NCBI GenBank assembly: GCA_020465985.1
Contig: JAANYP010009729.1
Span: 1 to 64,000 of the forward strand
Source: Centrapalus pauciflorus
Taxonomy: Eukaryota > Streptophyta > Magnoliopsida > Asterales > Asteraceae
Reading direction: 5' to 3'
Length of the DNA stretch: 64,000 bases
Positions 45,304 through 57,416 of the stretch are shown piece after piece. The notes beneath the pieces are model-generated. The model made no database searches. It saw only the letters and a list, made by a program, of their open reading frames with translations, and was not told where the DNA came from. Positions within the stretch are counted from its first letter, which is position 1, and each line of letters begins with the position of its first letter. A program made the translations under genes and the position numbers.

Positions 45304-48180
45304 ATGTCTAATCTTCAAAAATTCCTAGAAATGGACCACGAGGTCGGGAAGGCAAACGCTCCGCCCAAGCTGATGAAATTCGAAGATTATTACTGGTGGA
45401 AAGATCGGTTTACCGATTTCGTGCGTTTTAATGACATGCGCATGTGGGTTTGTATCGACGAAGGGTATATTCCACCAGTGTCAGAAGTTGAAGGCCGTCA
45501 GAAAGTCTTGTCATACCAAATGATGAAGGAGGATGATAAGAAATTGTATGAGGCTGAAAACAAAGCTTTCTCACTAATCCGAATGGCTTTGCCTCAAGAT
45601 ATACTGCACACATTCAGGACTCAGAAGACGTCAAAAGAACTTTGGGAGTCGCTAGAGAAGAGGTGTGAGGGTAATCCTAGGGTTCGTAGAAAGCGTACTG
45701 AACTGTTAAAACAACAGTTTGCAATCTTCAAGGCATTAAAGGATGAACAACTGGATGATATCATCAACCGGTTCTATCATCTATTGACGGAACTTGAAAG
45801 TCATGGGATTGAGTTTACTGATACTGACAAGAACAACAAGCTTCTTGATGCCTTACCAGCCAAATGGGCTATGTACGTGGCAATGATCAAGCTGAACGAG
45901 GACAAGTATTATTCTCAATCTCTGGATGACATTGTGGGAACGTTGCGAGCATATCACTTCGAGCTACTGAAGGCCGAAACTGATTACGAACAAGTCCAGA
46001 ATCCAGCAATGTATTTTGGAAAGAAAACAAAACCTTCAGCGGTAGCCGAACCGAAGACTGCTACAGCGTTTTTCACCGGGGAAACGTCGTCACCAGCAGA
46101 GTCTGATGACACATTGAATCGCGCGTTCTTAGGATTAGGAAGATCGGAAGAACCGCAGCCTCAAGTACAACAGGCATCGACAACTCAGAGCTATTCGAAG
46201 ATGCCCATGAGCGCAAAGTCAGCAGAAGAACATTTGAATCTGCTTGCTTCTTTTGTGGCAGCATACGGGAATTGTGTTCAAGGGAAGATTAACGATCCTG
46301 CTCTCTGGGACGAAGACTACGATCAGGTCGACCCTGATGATCTTGAGGAAATGGATCTTAAATGGCAACTGGCCATGGTAACCCAGAGGGTTAAGAGATT
46401 CATTAAAAGAACTGGGAGGAATCTGCAGATGAATAACAAGGGGATAGGATTTGATAAGTCCAAGGTGAAATGCTACAACTGTCAAGGACTGGGACACTTC
46501 GCCAGGGAGTGTCAGAGACCGAAGGTGGAGACATACCAAGGGCAGAGTCAGCATCAGGGACAGTTCCAAAATCAGTCCCAACAACGATACCTTCCGAGTT
46601 CATCATCTGGTCAAGCCAATCTAGCGGGCCTACTTTCCAATGTCACTTCAGACAGACAGCTAGATGGTACCTATGACTGGAGTTCACATCCTGAGTCGAA
46701 TGCTAGAGCCTTCATGGCTGAATTTACAGAAACTGGGTGTGATGGGGACGAGCAGACCACACGGGACAGCAGTCCGATATGGGTAGAGAAGGCGAATGAT
46801 CAGAAAGTGCTGGAGTTTGCTGCTCAGATGGCCAACATGGAATCTGATAACTCTAAGGTTAGTCTGTCTTACTCTCTTTTTCGTGAATTATGTGTGTTGT
46901 GTGTTACTTCTAATGATAGGTTAAATCTAGTCTTAGAATCACATAAAACCATAACTGCTCAAAATGAGAACTTAAAAATTGAAAACGCTAGCCTAAACGA
47001 TATCAAGCAAGATCTTAAAGAAAAGCTTAAGGCTGATGCTCAAGACGTAATAGTTCTAAAAGACAAACTTAGTGAGCAGTGTGTTAGGATAGAGCTAATG
47101 TATGAGCACGTAGAAGCCCTGACCAAAAGTCTTAAGGACAAGGACATAGAGCTAGCTGAAACAAAGGTAAAGGTAGCAGAGGCAAATAGCAAGTTGGAGA
47201 AGTTTAGGAATTCGAGCCTAAATCTAGGGAAAGTTTTAGATGCCCAAAGACAGTCTAAGAAGCCCGTAGGTCTAGGATTTCATGAAATTCCTCCACCTTT
47301 CAATGCAAACTATGTGCCTCAGCCTCAGGAGAACACTGACAAATCAGTAGACTTAGAGGACCTACCTACACCGACACCAGAGCCTATCGTTGAAAATACA
47401 CCTAAGGTGGCTGACTCAACCGTCAAGGTTAAGAAAGTCAAATTTGTGTCTTCCTCCAGTGAAACACCTGCAGGAAAACAGAAAATTGCCTGGGCTGATC
47501 AGGTCGATGAGCCAGTCGCCATAGATGTACCAAAGGAACTAGACACTAGTGAGACACCTAGATCTAAGGGAACACACAAAAAGTCCATAGATAAGATGTC
47601 TTGCTTCAGATGTCACGAGAAGGGGCATGTTGCTTCTCACTGTCCGCTTAGGAAAGCCGATGTTACACCTAAGACAGTGACTCCAACACCTGTTAAGCCC
47701 TCAACCAGTGTGGCAAGCACCAGTAGTTCTCAAAGTACCGAGAAAGCTGTGCAGGCCGCACCCAAACAAGTTGTGAAAAACACACCGGTTAAGGTTGGAC
47801 CAAAGGAAGTGATTAGGACAAATTCACCGAATCGTGTCATTAATCAATCTTGGTCAGCACCACAACAAGTCTATAGGAGCACAACACCTAGCAGGTCAAA
47901 CACTCCGGTTAGGTCACATACTCCAGTTAGACAATACGCACCGGTAAGAGCTTAGGGATCACAGTCCGAAATGCCATATAATAGGAATTATTCTAGAGCT
48001 CCACAACAAATGCCTACTCGAAGGCAAAGAGTGAACTTAAATCACTCGGCACCACAACAGATGCCAGTTCAAAGGCCCAAGTCACCTGAAAGGCGAGATG
48101 GGTATTTGAAAGAGTTCAAGTATGTGGACGAGAATGGTATTACCAAGTCAGTCATGGCTTGGGTTCCCCGTGATAACTAA
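45304..48180 (+). pseudogene. gag: Element D gag, one in-frame stop
   Basis: 958 codons with the same architecture as B gag: copia gag domain, CYNCQGLGHFAREC, coiled coil, CFRCHEKGHVASHC and a basic S/T/P/Q-rich tail. The only break is a TAG at 47953-47955 where the other copies have a glutamine codon; the frame continues to the UAA at 48178-48180. The last 74 codons would be lost, after both knuckles, so a truncated product might still assemble. Confidence 0.92.
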
Positions 48181-48202
48181 CCTATTTTCTTTCATGTGCA
48201 GG
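48177..48202 (+). promoter_or_regulatory. Gag stop / putative 3' splice site before pol, element D
   Basis: CTAAC at 48177-48181 including the UAA stop, a T-rich tract and GTGCAG ending at 48201, then GAG of pol. Confidence 0.5.
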
Positions 48203-51200
48203 AGATTACCACAGGTCCAAACAACAAGTGGTTCATCGACAGTGGATGCTCCAGGCACATGACAGGGGAAAGAGGTCTACTTACAGACTTCAAGGGTGGG
48301 AATCGGGGATTCGTATCATTCGCGGGTAATAAGGGTGGAAATATCACGGGTACCGGAGTGGTCACTAATGGGACAATCAAGTTGGACCAAGTTTATCACG
48401 TTGATAAACTGGTTCACAATCTCATTAGTGTATCTCAAATCTGTGATAAGAAGAACTCGGTGTTATTTACTGACACTGAGGCGTTAGTGCTAAAGCCGGG
48501 ATTCAAGATTCCTGAAGAATGGGTTTTGATGCGGGCGCCAAGGAAGAATGACTTGTACATGCTGGATATGAACAAGCTGGAGACTTCGATGGGGCCAATC
48601 TGTCTATTATCCAAAGCTTCGGAGACGGAATCCGTACTGTGGCATAGACGCATGGCTCACCTGCACCTAAGGAAGATGAATTACATAACGAAGAATGGAC
48701 TGGTGCAGGGTGTGCCTATGAAGAGCTTTCAGTTCGAGGATAAGTGTCTACCGTGCATGAAGGGCAAGCAACATAAGAAGACACACAAGTCCAAGAAGCA
48801 GAACTCTATAACCTCAACATTCGATTTGTTGCATATGGACCTTTTCGGCCCTATCAACAAAAGGAGTATAGGAGGTAGTTGGTTTTGTCTAGTTATCACT
48901 GACGATTACTCACGGTTTTCTTGGGTTTTCTTTTTAGGTACGAAGGACGAGACGGCTACCAAGCTTATCGGGTTCTTAGACCAAGTGGAGAATTCCTACG
49001 GAACAAGGGTTAAAAATATTCGTAGTGATAATGGGACTGAATTCAAAAACACTGTAATTGGTGTATATTGCCTATCAAAGGGCATAGTGCATGAATTCAG
49101 TGCACCATATGAACCTCAACAAAACGGGGTGGCCGAACGTAAAAATAGAACATTGATTGAGGCTGCAAGGACTATGCTTTCGGATTCAAAGCTTCCTACC
49201 ATGTTTTGGGGGGAGGCAGTGAATGCCGCGTGCCATATTTTAAACCGAGTCCTTACAGTCAAATCTTTGAACAAAACATGCTATGAAATTTTGAATAAAC
49301 GGCCACCTAATTTAACTGGATTCGAACCATTTGGGGTACCATGCACTCTTTTACGAACAAAACATCAACCGAAGTTTGGTGAAAAGGCTGACGAAGGATA
49401 CTTCCTAGGTTATGTGCCGAACTCACCAAACAAACGGGTTTTTAACAAAACAAATGGTACTGTGGAGATTGTGTATAATATTGAAGTCACAAGTTATACA
49501 CATGAACCCCAAACTGGTCCGGAATGGATATTTGACTATGATAAGTTATTTGAGTCATTTAACATTCCTTTGGATGATACTGCAGGTACAATCGAAAAAG
49601 ACATGGCGACGTTGCACCTAAATGACGATGGCCATATTTTTCCGAGGACTACGTTTGAATCCACATCCGAGCCTACTGCGACTGTAGATAGATCTCCAGA
49701 AGTTGCTGATCAAGAAGCACCTACCACTGAGAATCAGACTCAAGCATCAAGTTCCAACTCTGAGGAAAACGTCCATGAGGAGCAAAATGTAGAAGCTGAG
49801 CCTGTTCCCCCTTTAGGTGAAATAGGATCTAACTTAGGAGATAATCTAAGGGTTGATGATATAGAGACCTCTAGGATTAACAAGAACCATCCATTAGAAA
49901 GCATCATAGGAAATCTTAATGAGGGTGTGAGGACTAGTAGTAGTGTAAATAACAACACAGTGTTGTTGTCGATGATAAACGACTCCGAGGCATATCACAC
50001 ATGTCTCTATTCTTGTTTCATTTCGCAAGTAGAGCCTAAGAATGTGCAAATGGCACTTAAGGATAACTCCTGGGTTGAAGCGATGCCGGAAGAACTTTCG
50101 CAATTTAGGAAACTAGAAGTGTGGGAGTTAGTTCCATTACCTCGAGGGGAAGTTGCCATAGGAACCAAATGGGTTTTTAAGTGCAAAAGGGACGATCGGG
50201 GTATAGTCACGCGCAACAAGGCTAGGTTAGTTGTAAAGGGTTTCAACAAAGAGGAGGGAATCGATTACAACGAGGTATTTGCACAGTAGCAAGGCTGGAA
50301 GCCATTAGGTTGTTTCTAGATTTTGCCTCCTTCAAAGGCTTTAAGGTATATCAGTTAGATGTTAAGAGTGCTTTCCTGTATGGGAAAGTGAAGGAGTTGG
50401 TGTATGTAGAACAACCGCCCGGATTTACAGATCCAAAATATCCTGATAGAGTATATCGCTTATATAAGGCTCTATACGGATTGCATCAGGCACCTAGGGC
50501 GTGGTATGAGACTCTATCCAACCATCTGTTAGAGAACGGTTTTGAAAGGGGTAGGATAGATAGTACTCTGTTTGTTAAGAGGAAGGGAGAACACTTTATC
50601 TTGGTACAAGTGTACGTCGATGATATCATCTTTGGATCATCAGACGAACAGATGTGCAAAGATTTCGAGAAGGTGATGAAGTCTAAGTTCGAGATGAGTG
50701 CTATGGGAGAGTTAAATTTCTTTTTAGGGTTACAAGTTGACCAGAAGAAGGAAGGGATGTTTATCCATCAGACTAAGTATGTCTATGACATATTAGAAGG
50801 TTTCGGGATGGAGGGAACAAAGTTAACTGCCCATTTCAGCACGCCGATTCAAGTGAATCATAATCTCGGGCTGGGTACTGAAAGTGATACCGATGTGGAT
50901 CCGACTTTATATCGGGCCATGATTGGATCACTTATGTATTTAACTGCTTCAAGACCTGACATTATGTTTGCTGTGTGTATTTGTGCTAGGTTTCAAGAGA
51001 ATCCGAAGGAGATGCATATGAAAGCTGTGAAGCGGATTCTACGATACCTCAAGTCGAAACCGAAGCTGGGACTTTGGTATCACGCGGAGGGAGATCTAGA
51101 GTTGGAGCCGTTCACGGATTCTGACTACGGAGGATGCAGCTTGACGCGCAAATCAACAACTGGAGGCTGTCAGTTCCTAGGAGGGAGATTGGTATCCTGG

Positions 51201-51569
51201 CAATGCAAGAAACAAACATCGGTAGCCGTGTCAACGTGCCAGGCCGAGTATGTTGCTGCTGGTAGTTGCTGCTCACAGGTTCTGTGGATACAACAACAAT
51301 TGCGGGATTACGGTTTGGCTTACACTCAAACTCCAATTAGGATAGACAATCAATCTACAATTGCGGTAACGAATAATCCAGTTAAACACAACAAAACAAA
51401 GCACATAGACATTAGGCATCATTTTATTCGTGATTGTGCTGAAAAGAACTTAATCAAATTGGTAAAAGTGGCAACAGAAGTTAATAATGCAGATTTATTT
51501 ACCAAAGCATTTGATAAGTCACGGTTTGAGTATTTAATTCAACTAAATGGAATGCGCAACCCAGAATAA
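48196..51569 (+). pseudogene. pol: Element D pol, one frameshift
   Basis: The frame follows gag. 48196-50289 contains protease (FIDSGCSRHMTG), integrase finger and core (MDLFGP, RSDNGTEF, NGVAERKNR) and the start of RT (NKARLVVKG). One C is missing near 50284, and the rest runs from about 50290 to 51569 with YVDDIIFGSS and RNase H (FTDSDYGG, CQAEYVAAG), ending GMRNPE. This single-base loss is the only frame damage I see. Confidence 0.93.
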
Positions 51570-53712
51570 TTTGACCTTAGTAGTAGTAGCTTATTTTCTT
51601 TTATAATCGTAGGATTTCTTTCTTTACAGTAGTCTGCTAATTTAGGAAAGTTTCTATTTTTAGTAAGTTTCTAATTTTAGTAAGTTAGTAGGTTACCTTA
51701 TTTTATTGCTATTTCTTATGAAAAACAAAAGCAAAAAAGAGAGAAAATCATAAAAATACAAAAAAAGAGAATATCAGAAAAAGAGTTAAGTCTTAGATAT
51801 ATAGGTTCAAAGTGACGAAAATTAGCACAGTCGTTACAAACTCTAAGTGTTTAGGCTTTCACACATAATGCAACTAAATTCTAAGTGTTATACTTTACTT
51901 TTGTTTGATGTGTTGGTAGGCATAATACATATAGGGAATCTCAAGGCTAATAAAATATTCTAGAAAAAGTCAAGCGTGTCACTAACTTAGATGTACGACC
52001 AATCGGTCTTAATTTTTATGTACAAGACATACAAACTTTGAGTCTAAATGAGGTATGCAAACTTTCTGGGGATGTATGGCAACATCAAATACATCTTAAA
52101 ATGGAAAGAATAGAAATATCATAAAAAACTGAGAGTCGAAAACATGGAACTCTGTTGTACGTAAGTACAGACCTGTTGCCTCTGTTTAGATTCGGGTTAG
52201 CAGATATGTCGCTCTGTTGTACGTCAGTACAGACCTGTCACCGCTGTCTTGCTAACTTTAAGAATAAACCTTAAGTCAATCTAAGACACTTTGTTGTATG
52301 AAAATACAGACCTGTGTCCGATGTTTGTCTTTTAAAGAAAGTTTGCAAATACCAACAAGTTAGAATCTTTGTCTGTGTGCCTTGATCATAAAAGTATGTC
52401 TATGTCTGAGTCACGTAAGATAATTTCCTGATAAATAAAAATGCCAAGGGATATTCCGAAATGTAGAATGCTTAAAGGGGTAAAATACCAACAATCGGCT
52501 AAATAGGTATGTCACGACAAACAATCAAAGGAATAAAAAAAAAAAATTATTCCTAAGTGTGAAAGTTTAAGTATTGAAAGTAAGTATCAGACATCGCTAT
52601 CTGATTGAACCTTTCTTAGACTATACTCATCAAAAAGATTTTGTTTAGTACTTAGCTTAGGTTGTAATTTTTTAAAAGTATAGCTTAAGTCTAGATTAAA
52701 TTTTTTGGTCAAAATTTTATTTTTATTTTTATTTTTATTTTACCTTAGTATATTTTTCTTTAGTTTAATTTTTTTACTTAGGTAAAAGGTCAAAAAATTA
52801 CTGAGGGTGCATTCAAAGTTGGATAAAATAAACATTGCGTGAAATATCTGTGCTTAGGGTAAAAGAGTCGGCATAGTTTATCTTGTTACACAATACCGTA
52901 GAAAAAGGTTGAAGTTATTTCAAATATTTTCGAAATTTTTTCTAAGTGTTTGGTGTTTTCGAGTTTAGGACAGACTCGAAATGGAAAAGCTTCGAATCTG
53001 TCATTAGATTCGAGTCTGGCCTTAGATTCAAAGGTTGGTAGTATATATAGGTCAACAGTGAAGACATTTAATACTTACTGTTTTCGAATCTAGTTTCTCG
53101 AATCTATTCCAGCGATTTCGAATCTGTTCTCGAGTCTATCGTTTCTCTCATAAACGACAATCCGTCGAGTTTAAAGCTAGTGTGTTCGATTCTACTACTG
53201 TATCTAGGTATAATCAACTTGATTGTACAAGCTTCATGTAGTTTTATTCACAATTTTAGGCAAAATCATCGAGTTTTGAAGGTTTAAGGGTCGAAATAGG
53301 GTTTTTACAAAATTACCAAGTTTGGACCGATAAACAATTAAATTAAACTCATAAATCAATGATTAGAACCTAGTTGAACTAATGTATGTGATTTACTGCG
53401 TTCAAAATGGTTAAAATCTTGGGTTTTTGTTGAAATCTTGGCCGACGGGGCTTCGAATCTGTTCCCGAGGCTTCTCGAATCTGTCATTAGACTCGAGAAG
53501 ACCAGGACCTTCGAATCTGTCAACAAACTCGAAAATGGACTAATTAGAATCTGTTACATTCGAATCTGTTTTTTATTTTAAATTTTATTAAACTTGTAGA
53601 AATTTAATTGTGTTGGATTTTGTACTTAAACAAGTTCAAAATAAAACAGATTTGAATTTAAACAAGTTTATTGATTTTTAATGAATCAAATAGTTTTGTT
53701 TATTGTGCAGAA
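51570..53712 (+). other. Pol-ORF3 spacer of element D
   Basis: No gene. Same order as in C: T/A-rich part, conserved block with hairpins (51790-52620), TTTTA-rich tract (52710-52780), TTCGAA field (52950-53570), A/T-rich run and GTGCAG acceptor-like site ending at 53710. Confidence 0.78.
52141..52320 (+). other. Three-hairpin RNA module of element D
   Basis: Hairpins at 52155-52170 (loop GTAA), 52217-52232 (loop GTCA) and 52294-52309 (loop GAAA). The outer stem GTTAGCAGA 52196-52204 pairs with TCTTGCTAAC 52247-52256 with one bulged base, intermediate between A (10 bp) and B/C (9 bp). GACAC/GTGTC encloses the third hairpin. Confidence 0.62.
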
Positions 53713-56712
53713 ATGGCTGTACGAGCGTTTGTGCCTAAGCACAATATGGTGCTTCATCCGGATCATAATCTCCCTGAGGCGCAGGGATTCAGACAAGTGC
53801 TTGATTTCCTAGTAGAGTCTAGGATTGGTTTTGCACTGTCTCATAATGTTCAGCTAGTTTTACCGTATATTCGTCAATTTTACGATCATCTGCAGGTAGA
53901 CTGCTCGGTCACACCGACAGTGCTACGCACTCGTATTGCTGGACAACCGCTGGTATTTTCGGCGGATATGCTGCGTCAAGTGTTGCAGCTGGGCACTCAA
54001 GAAGAAGAGTCTGGACCGATCGAATTTCCTCTGAACATAAGGCAAGCGGCCTTTCTGAGAATGGGATACAGTCAAGACGTGACAAAAGTTTCATATATGA
54101 AGAGTGGATTAATTGGACAATGGAGATTTCTTGCGCATGTCTTTATGGTATGCTTTGCTCCAAAGAAGGCAGGATTTGACTATATGGTTGCCAAGATCCA
54201 GTCTGGGATAGTTGTGATGGTGTATAATCGCCCATACAGCTTCTCGGAAATGTTTTTCTCAGAATTTGTTCACCAGATCACCGCGCCAGAAAATCAACAG
54301 TTCTTGTTATATCCGCGGTTCATCATGATGCTAATAAGGCACTTCTTGCCAAATCTGCCGCCGTCAAACGACATTCAAAGTGTTGCCGTTATGGACAAAA
54401 GGATCTTCGCCGACTGTTCCTCGCACAGAGGAAGGTTAGCTGTTCCAGTTGAGCGTCCGTTATTCGGAGCAATCTTGGATAAGGATTTTCAAGCCCCGGA
54501 TGTTGCCAACTGGGCAGGGGAAGTTGAATTTCAACAAAGACAACCACCTCAACAGCAACAACCACAACCGCAACCTCGCAGGAGGCAACGAGCTCAAGCA
54601 AGACAAACTCAGGCGTCTAGGCCTTCCACCAGTCAGCAGCCAGAAGTTCAGGAAGCCGGGCCTTCAAATGTTCTGAGCGAAGCTGAACAGCTATGCCAAA
54701 CGCTTAATGAAATCTGGGAGGCAGGTCCTCATGCAAATGAAGATGTGGCTGCAGCATTAGTAGGTGAATTACTTAGTCCACCTGAGGGAGAGGAAGACGT
54801 GTTAAGAGATGTGGATGAATATATGCCCGAGCAGGATGATAATGTTTTGTCATCATCTGCTACAGAATCGGAAGAGATGGAGGAGTTAGAAGTTGAGGCT
54901 CCTGAGTCAGTTTCGACTGAACCTACTGTTCAAATTGGAACGTATGGATCAAGATTAGTAGTTAATGAAGAAGCATCGAGGAGGAGAGTAGTTAGGGAAT
55001 CTGATGAATCGGATTTTGAAGAGGAGGAAGTTGCTCCCTTAGTGACTCGGCAAAGGGCCAAGCGTCACAGGTTTATGCAAGGGTCATCCTCAGCATCGGA
55101 TGCACAACCAGAAATTCCCCAAACTCAAACTCAAGAACCTCAGGCCACCGCTCCACCACCACCACCACCACCTCAACATGAACCATATATTCCATCACCA
55201 ATTCGCCCAACTCCTATACAATCCATTCCATCTACCTCGACCACCTACGCTGACAACCAACGGTTTGTGCAGCTTAAGGGACGCGTTGACTTCCAGCATG
55301 TCCAAATCTTAGGCCTAACAAAGGCGATCGGCGAACTCCAGGCGCATAATGCAAATCTTGATAAGGATAATGTCGAGTTGAAAAAGATTGTGGAGAATGT
55401 CAGGGAAGAGAACACAGAGTTAAAGTCCTTTATTGCAGATCAATCAGAAGAGATCCGATCGATGCGGTCCCTCCTTGAGCAGCTAATGCAAAATCTAAAA
55501 GCTCAGGGGGAGACAAGTTGTAGGGATAATGAGGAGCAGCGTAGAGATGAAGATGACAAAGGCAATGATCCCGATGCAGCTAATGAGAATGAGCCAGTAG
55601 ATTTTTATGCTGCTCAGACTGCTCAAGTTCAGGGGGAGCCTAGTCTAGCTGAAGGAGAAGTAGGAGAAGCAAGCTCATCGAAGCAGCCTACAGATTTTGA
55701 AATTAGTGAGATGATCGACGCTCTTATGGATCTTGATGATGATCCGATGGATGTAGGTTTTGATTATGACGATGAAGAGCTAGAAGAAGGTGAGTTTGTG
55801 CCAGAAGAGATAGTTGACTGGCAGTCGGATGACGAAGTAGTTGCTGATGAGGATGATGAAGCCGATGAGATAGTCGTACAGCAGAATCCTATCACGGATA
55901 CTTACATGATAGATGGGAATAATATTGTCAACATAGATGTAGTGAATGCTGCGTTGAATGCTCAGCCATCAACAGAAGAACCTGCTAGAGAGCTATCAAA
56001 TGAAGAAAAACAAAAGTTATGGTTCAGAGCTGAAAAGAAGGAATTGGAGATTAAAAAGACAATGAGGGTGCCGGGTACTGGGAAGTTGTCTGAGCGCATA
56101 TTAAGCTGGTTCTTTGATAGAGAACTGCAGCTATTCATCATTAAAAGGAAAGACGGGCTCCAGTACCTGAGGCGAACTTTAAAAGCTTTCAACTCCCTGC
56201 CAAAGATCGAAATCACAACGCTAGCATGGAAAGATCTGATAAACATTGGCAATGATCCCTACGCGGACGTTATCGCAAGAATCATAAAAAAGGAGGGAAG
56301 ATCAAGGAAATTTGAGCGACTGAGTCCAAGGGTCGGGAGAAGAGTAGAAGATCCGTCACGTATCGATCCTCTAACTGGACGACCTTGGATGAGGATTCAC
56401 TATAAACCAGCTAGATGTCTTAGGAAGGTGCCTCTCAAGCCAATGCCACAGAATGTTTTGAAGAATCTGCATTGGTGGTACGCTGACACTGAGACTGGGG
56501 AAGCGGTCATGGAAGATTTTGAAGAAAACGTTATTCTTAGAGTCTACGACCCTCTTCACCTGGTAAACCTCTCTAAAGATGATCTTCATATTTTGCATGC
56601 ATGTAAGATTTCTAGTGATGCACATATGGATAGTGAAGCTAGTAAATATGAAAATGTAGTCAAAGTATGTGTTGAAAAAGGTTTGTATGCTGGAAGTAGT
56701 TTGAATCAATAA
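53713..56712 (+). CDS. Element D ORF3: third-ORF protein, 999 aa, intact
   Basis: The start is the ATG at 53713 (MAVRAFVPKHNM), 2 nt after GTGCAG; an open run back to a TTG at 53671 is probably intron-like. Parts seen: N-terminal conserved domain about 1-250 (GLIGQWRFLAHVFMVCF, FLLYPRFIMMLIRHFLP), Gln/Arg-rich tract about 272-300, basic RQRAKRHRFMQG near 446-457, a proline run and PIQSIPST near 480-510, coiled coil about 514-596, acidic stretch about 669-729, and C-terminal domain about 740-999 (LSERILSWFFDRELQLF). No signal peptide or membrane helix is evident. Domain preservation in B and D, while neighbouring pol is broken, could mean selection on this ORF or simple youth. The role is unknown; an env-like ORF by position only. 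Confidence 0.88.
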   Translation: MAVRAFVPKHNMVLHPDHNLPEAQGFRQVLDFLVESRIGFALSHNVQLVLPYIRQFYDHLQVDCSVTPTVLRTRIAGQPLVFSADMLRQVLQLGTQEEESGPIEFPLNIRQAAFLRMGYSQDVTKVSYMKSGLIGQWRFLAHVFMVCFAPKKAGFDYMVAKIQSGIVVMVYNRPYSFSEMFFSEFVHQITAPENQQFLLYPRFIMMLIRHFLPNLPPSNDIQSVAVMDKRIFADCSSHRGRLAVPVERPLFGAILDKDFQAPDVANWAGEVEFQQRQPPQQQQPQPQPRRRQRAQARQTQASRPSTSQQPEVQEAGPSNVLSEAEQLCQTLNEIWEAGPHANEDVAAALVGELLSPPEGEEDVLRDVDEYMPEQDDNVLSSSATESEEMEELEVEAPESVSTEPTVQIGTYGSRLVVNEEASRRRVVRESDESDFEEEEVAPLVTRQRAKRHRFMQGSSSASDAQPEIPQTQTQEPQATAPPPPPPPQHEPYIPSPIRPTPIQSIPSTSTTYADNQRFVQLKGRVDFQHVQILGLTKAIGELQAHNANLDKDNVELKKIVENVREENTELKSFIADQSEEIRSMRSLLEQLMQNLKAQGETSCRDNEEQRRDEDDKGNDPDAANENEPVDFYAAQTAQVQGEPSLAEGEVGEASSSKQPTDFEISEMIDALMDLDDDPMDVGFDYDDEELEEGEFVPEEIVDWQSDDEVVADEDDEADEIVVQQNPITDTYMIDGNNIVNIDVVNAALNAQPSTEEPARELSNEEKQKLWFRAEKKELEIKKTMRVPGTGKLSERILSWFFDRELQLFIIKRKDGLQYLRRTLKAFNSLPKIEITTLAWKDLINIGNDPYADVIARIIKKEGRSRKFERLSPRVGRRVEDPSRIDPLTGRPWMRIHYKPARCLRKVPLKPMPQNVLKNLHWWYADTETGEAVMEDFEENVILRVYDPLHLVNLSKDDLHILHACKISSDAHMDSEASKYENVVKVCVEKGLYAGSSLNQ

Positions 56713-56760
56713 ATAAACAAAGTTCTTAAGTCAAATGTGTGAATTATTAGAAGCTATCGT

Positions 56761-56772
56761 CAAGGGGGAGTC
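56761..56772 (+). other. Polypurine tract of element D
   Basis: CAAGGGGGAGTC directly before the 3' LTR. Two further CAGGGGGAG runs lie inside ORF3 at 55504-55512 and 55630-55638. Confidence 0.88.
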
Positions 56773-57416
56773 TGTTGGTACATCCTGTGTGACGATAGCA
56801 GTCTAAGTGATCCAACATTATGGTTTAGCAAGTGTTTGTTATATATATTTATATATGGTTGATATTTATTAGTGTTTGTATGTTTGAACTTGATGTAACG
56901 TATTACAAGAAGTTCAAACATAATGTACAAAGATAAAATCAATCACAAGGTAATAACATAAGTTTCAACACTTAGTTGTTTATATGAAATGCTAGATTCG
57001 ATTTTTTAAGGCTTGGCATTCGAATCTGTGATAGATTCGAATGTGGCCATAGATTCGAATGTGCCCAGATTCGAGAGTGTCATTATGGACAAACTCGAAT
57101 GGGTCTTGGGCCAGATTCGAGTTTGGCCCATAACAGACTCGAATCAGGGTCTATAATTAGGGATAGACTCGAGATATTATCAGACTTTTTGCAGAATTCG
57201 TGAGGGATTAAGCAATAAGCGATCTCGAGTTTATCAGCTTGGTGAGTGTTCTTTCGGAGAGAATCAGTTCGTAGGATCGTTCGTGTGTCGTTCGTTCAGC
57301 CTCTGATAGTCTCCGTGTTTCGTAGTTGAGAGTTGTTTCCGTCTACCCGTTAACGAGGATCCCACAATCGTTGACGGCTCCGCGTCTAGATAGATCTCGT
57401 AGTGGTAGACCTTACA
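56773..57416 (+). repeat. 3' LTR of element D (644 bp)
   Basis: TGTTGGTACATCC... to ...GACCTTACA, with TATA-like TCTATAATTAGGG, TTCGAA palindromes and TTGGTGAGT. The right border interrupts the E0 integrase. Confidence 0.95.

Larger units (their letters stand above)
44444..57416 (+). mobile_element. Element D: Sirevirus-type copia element lacking U3 of its 5' LTR
   Basis: Contains the last 203 bp of the 5' LTR, primer site, gag, pol, ORF3, polypurine tract and a full 3' LTR. Damage is slight: one nonsense codon in gag and one frameshift in pol. The right flank (GTTGA, 57417-57421) lies in the integrase of element E0. The left LTR is cut directly against the end of the C 3' LTR. Confidence 0.92.

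Noticed and set aside
53671..53712. Upstream extension of D ORF3 to a TTG at 53671 (also 40662 in C)
   Set aside because: No ATG is present, homology with A' starts at the later ATG, and the extension covers the acceptor-like tract.
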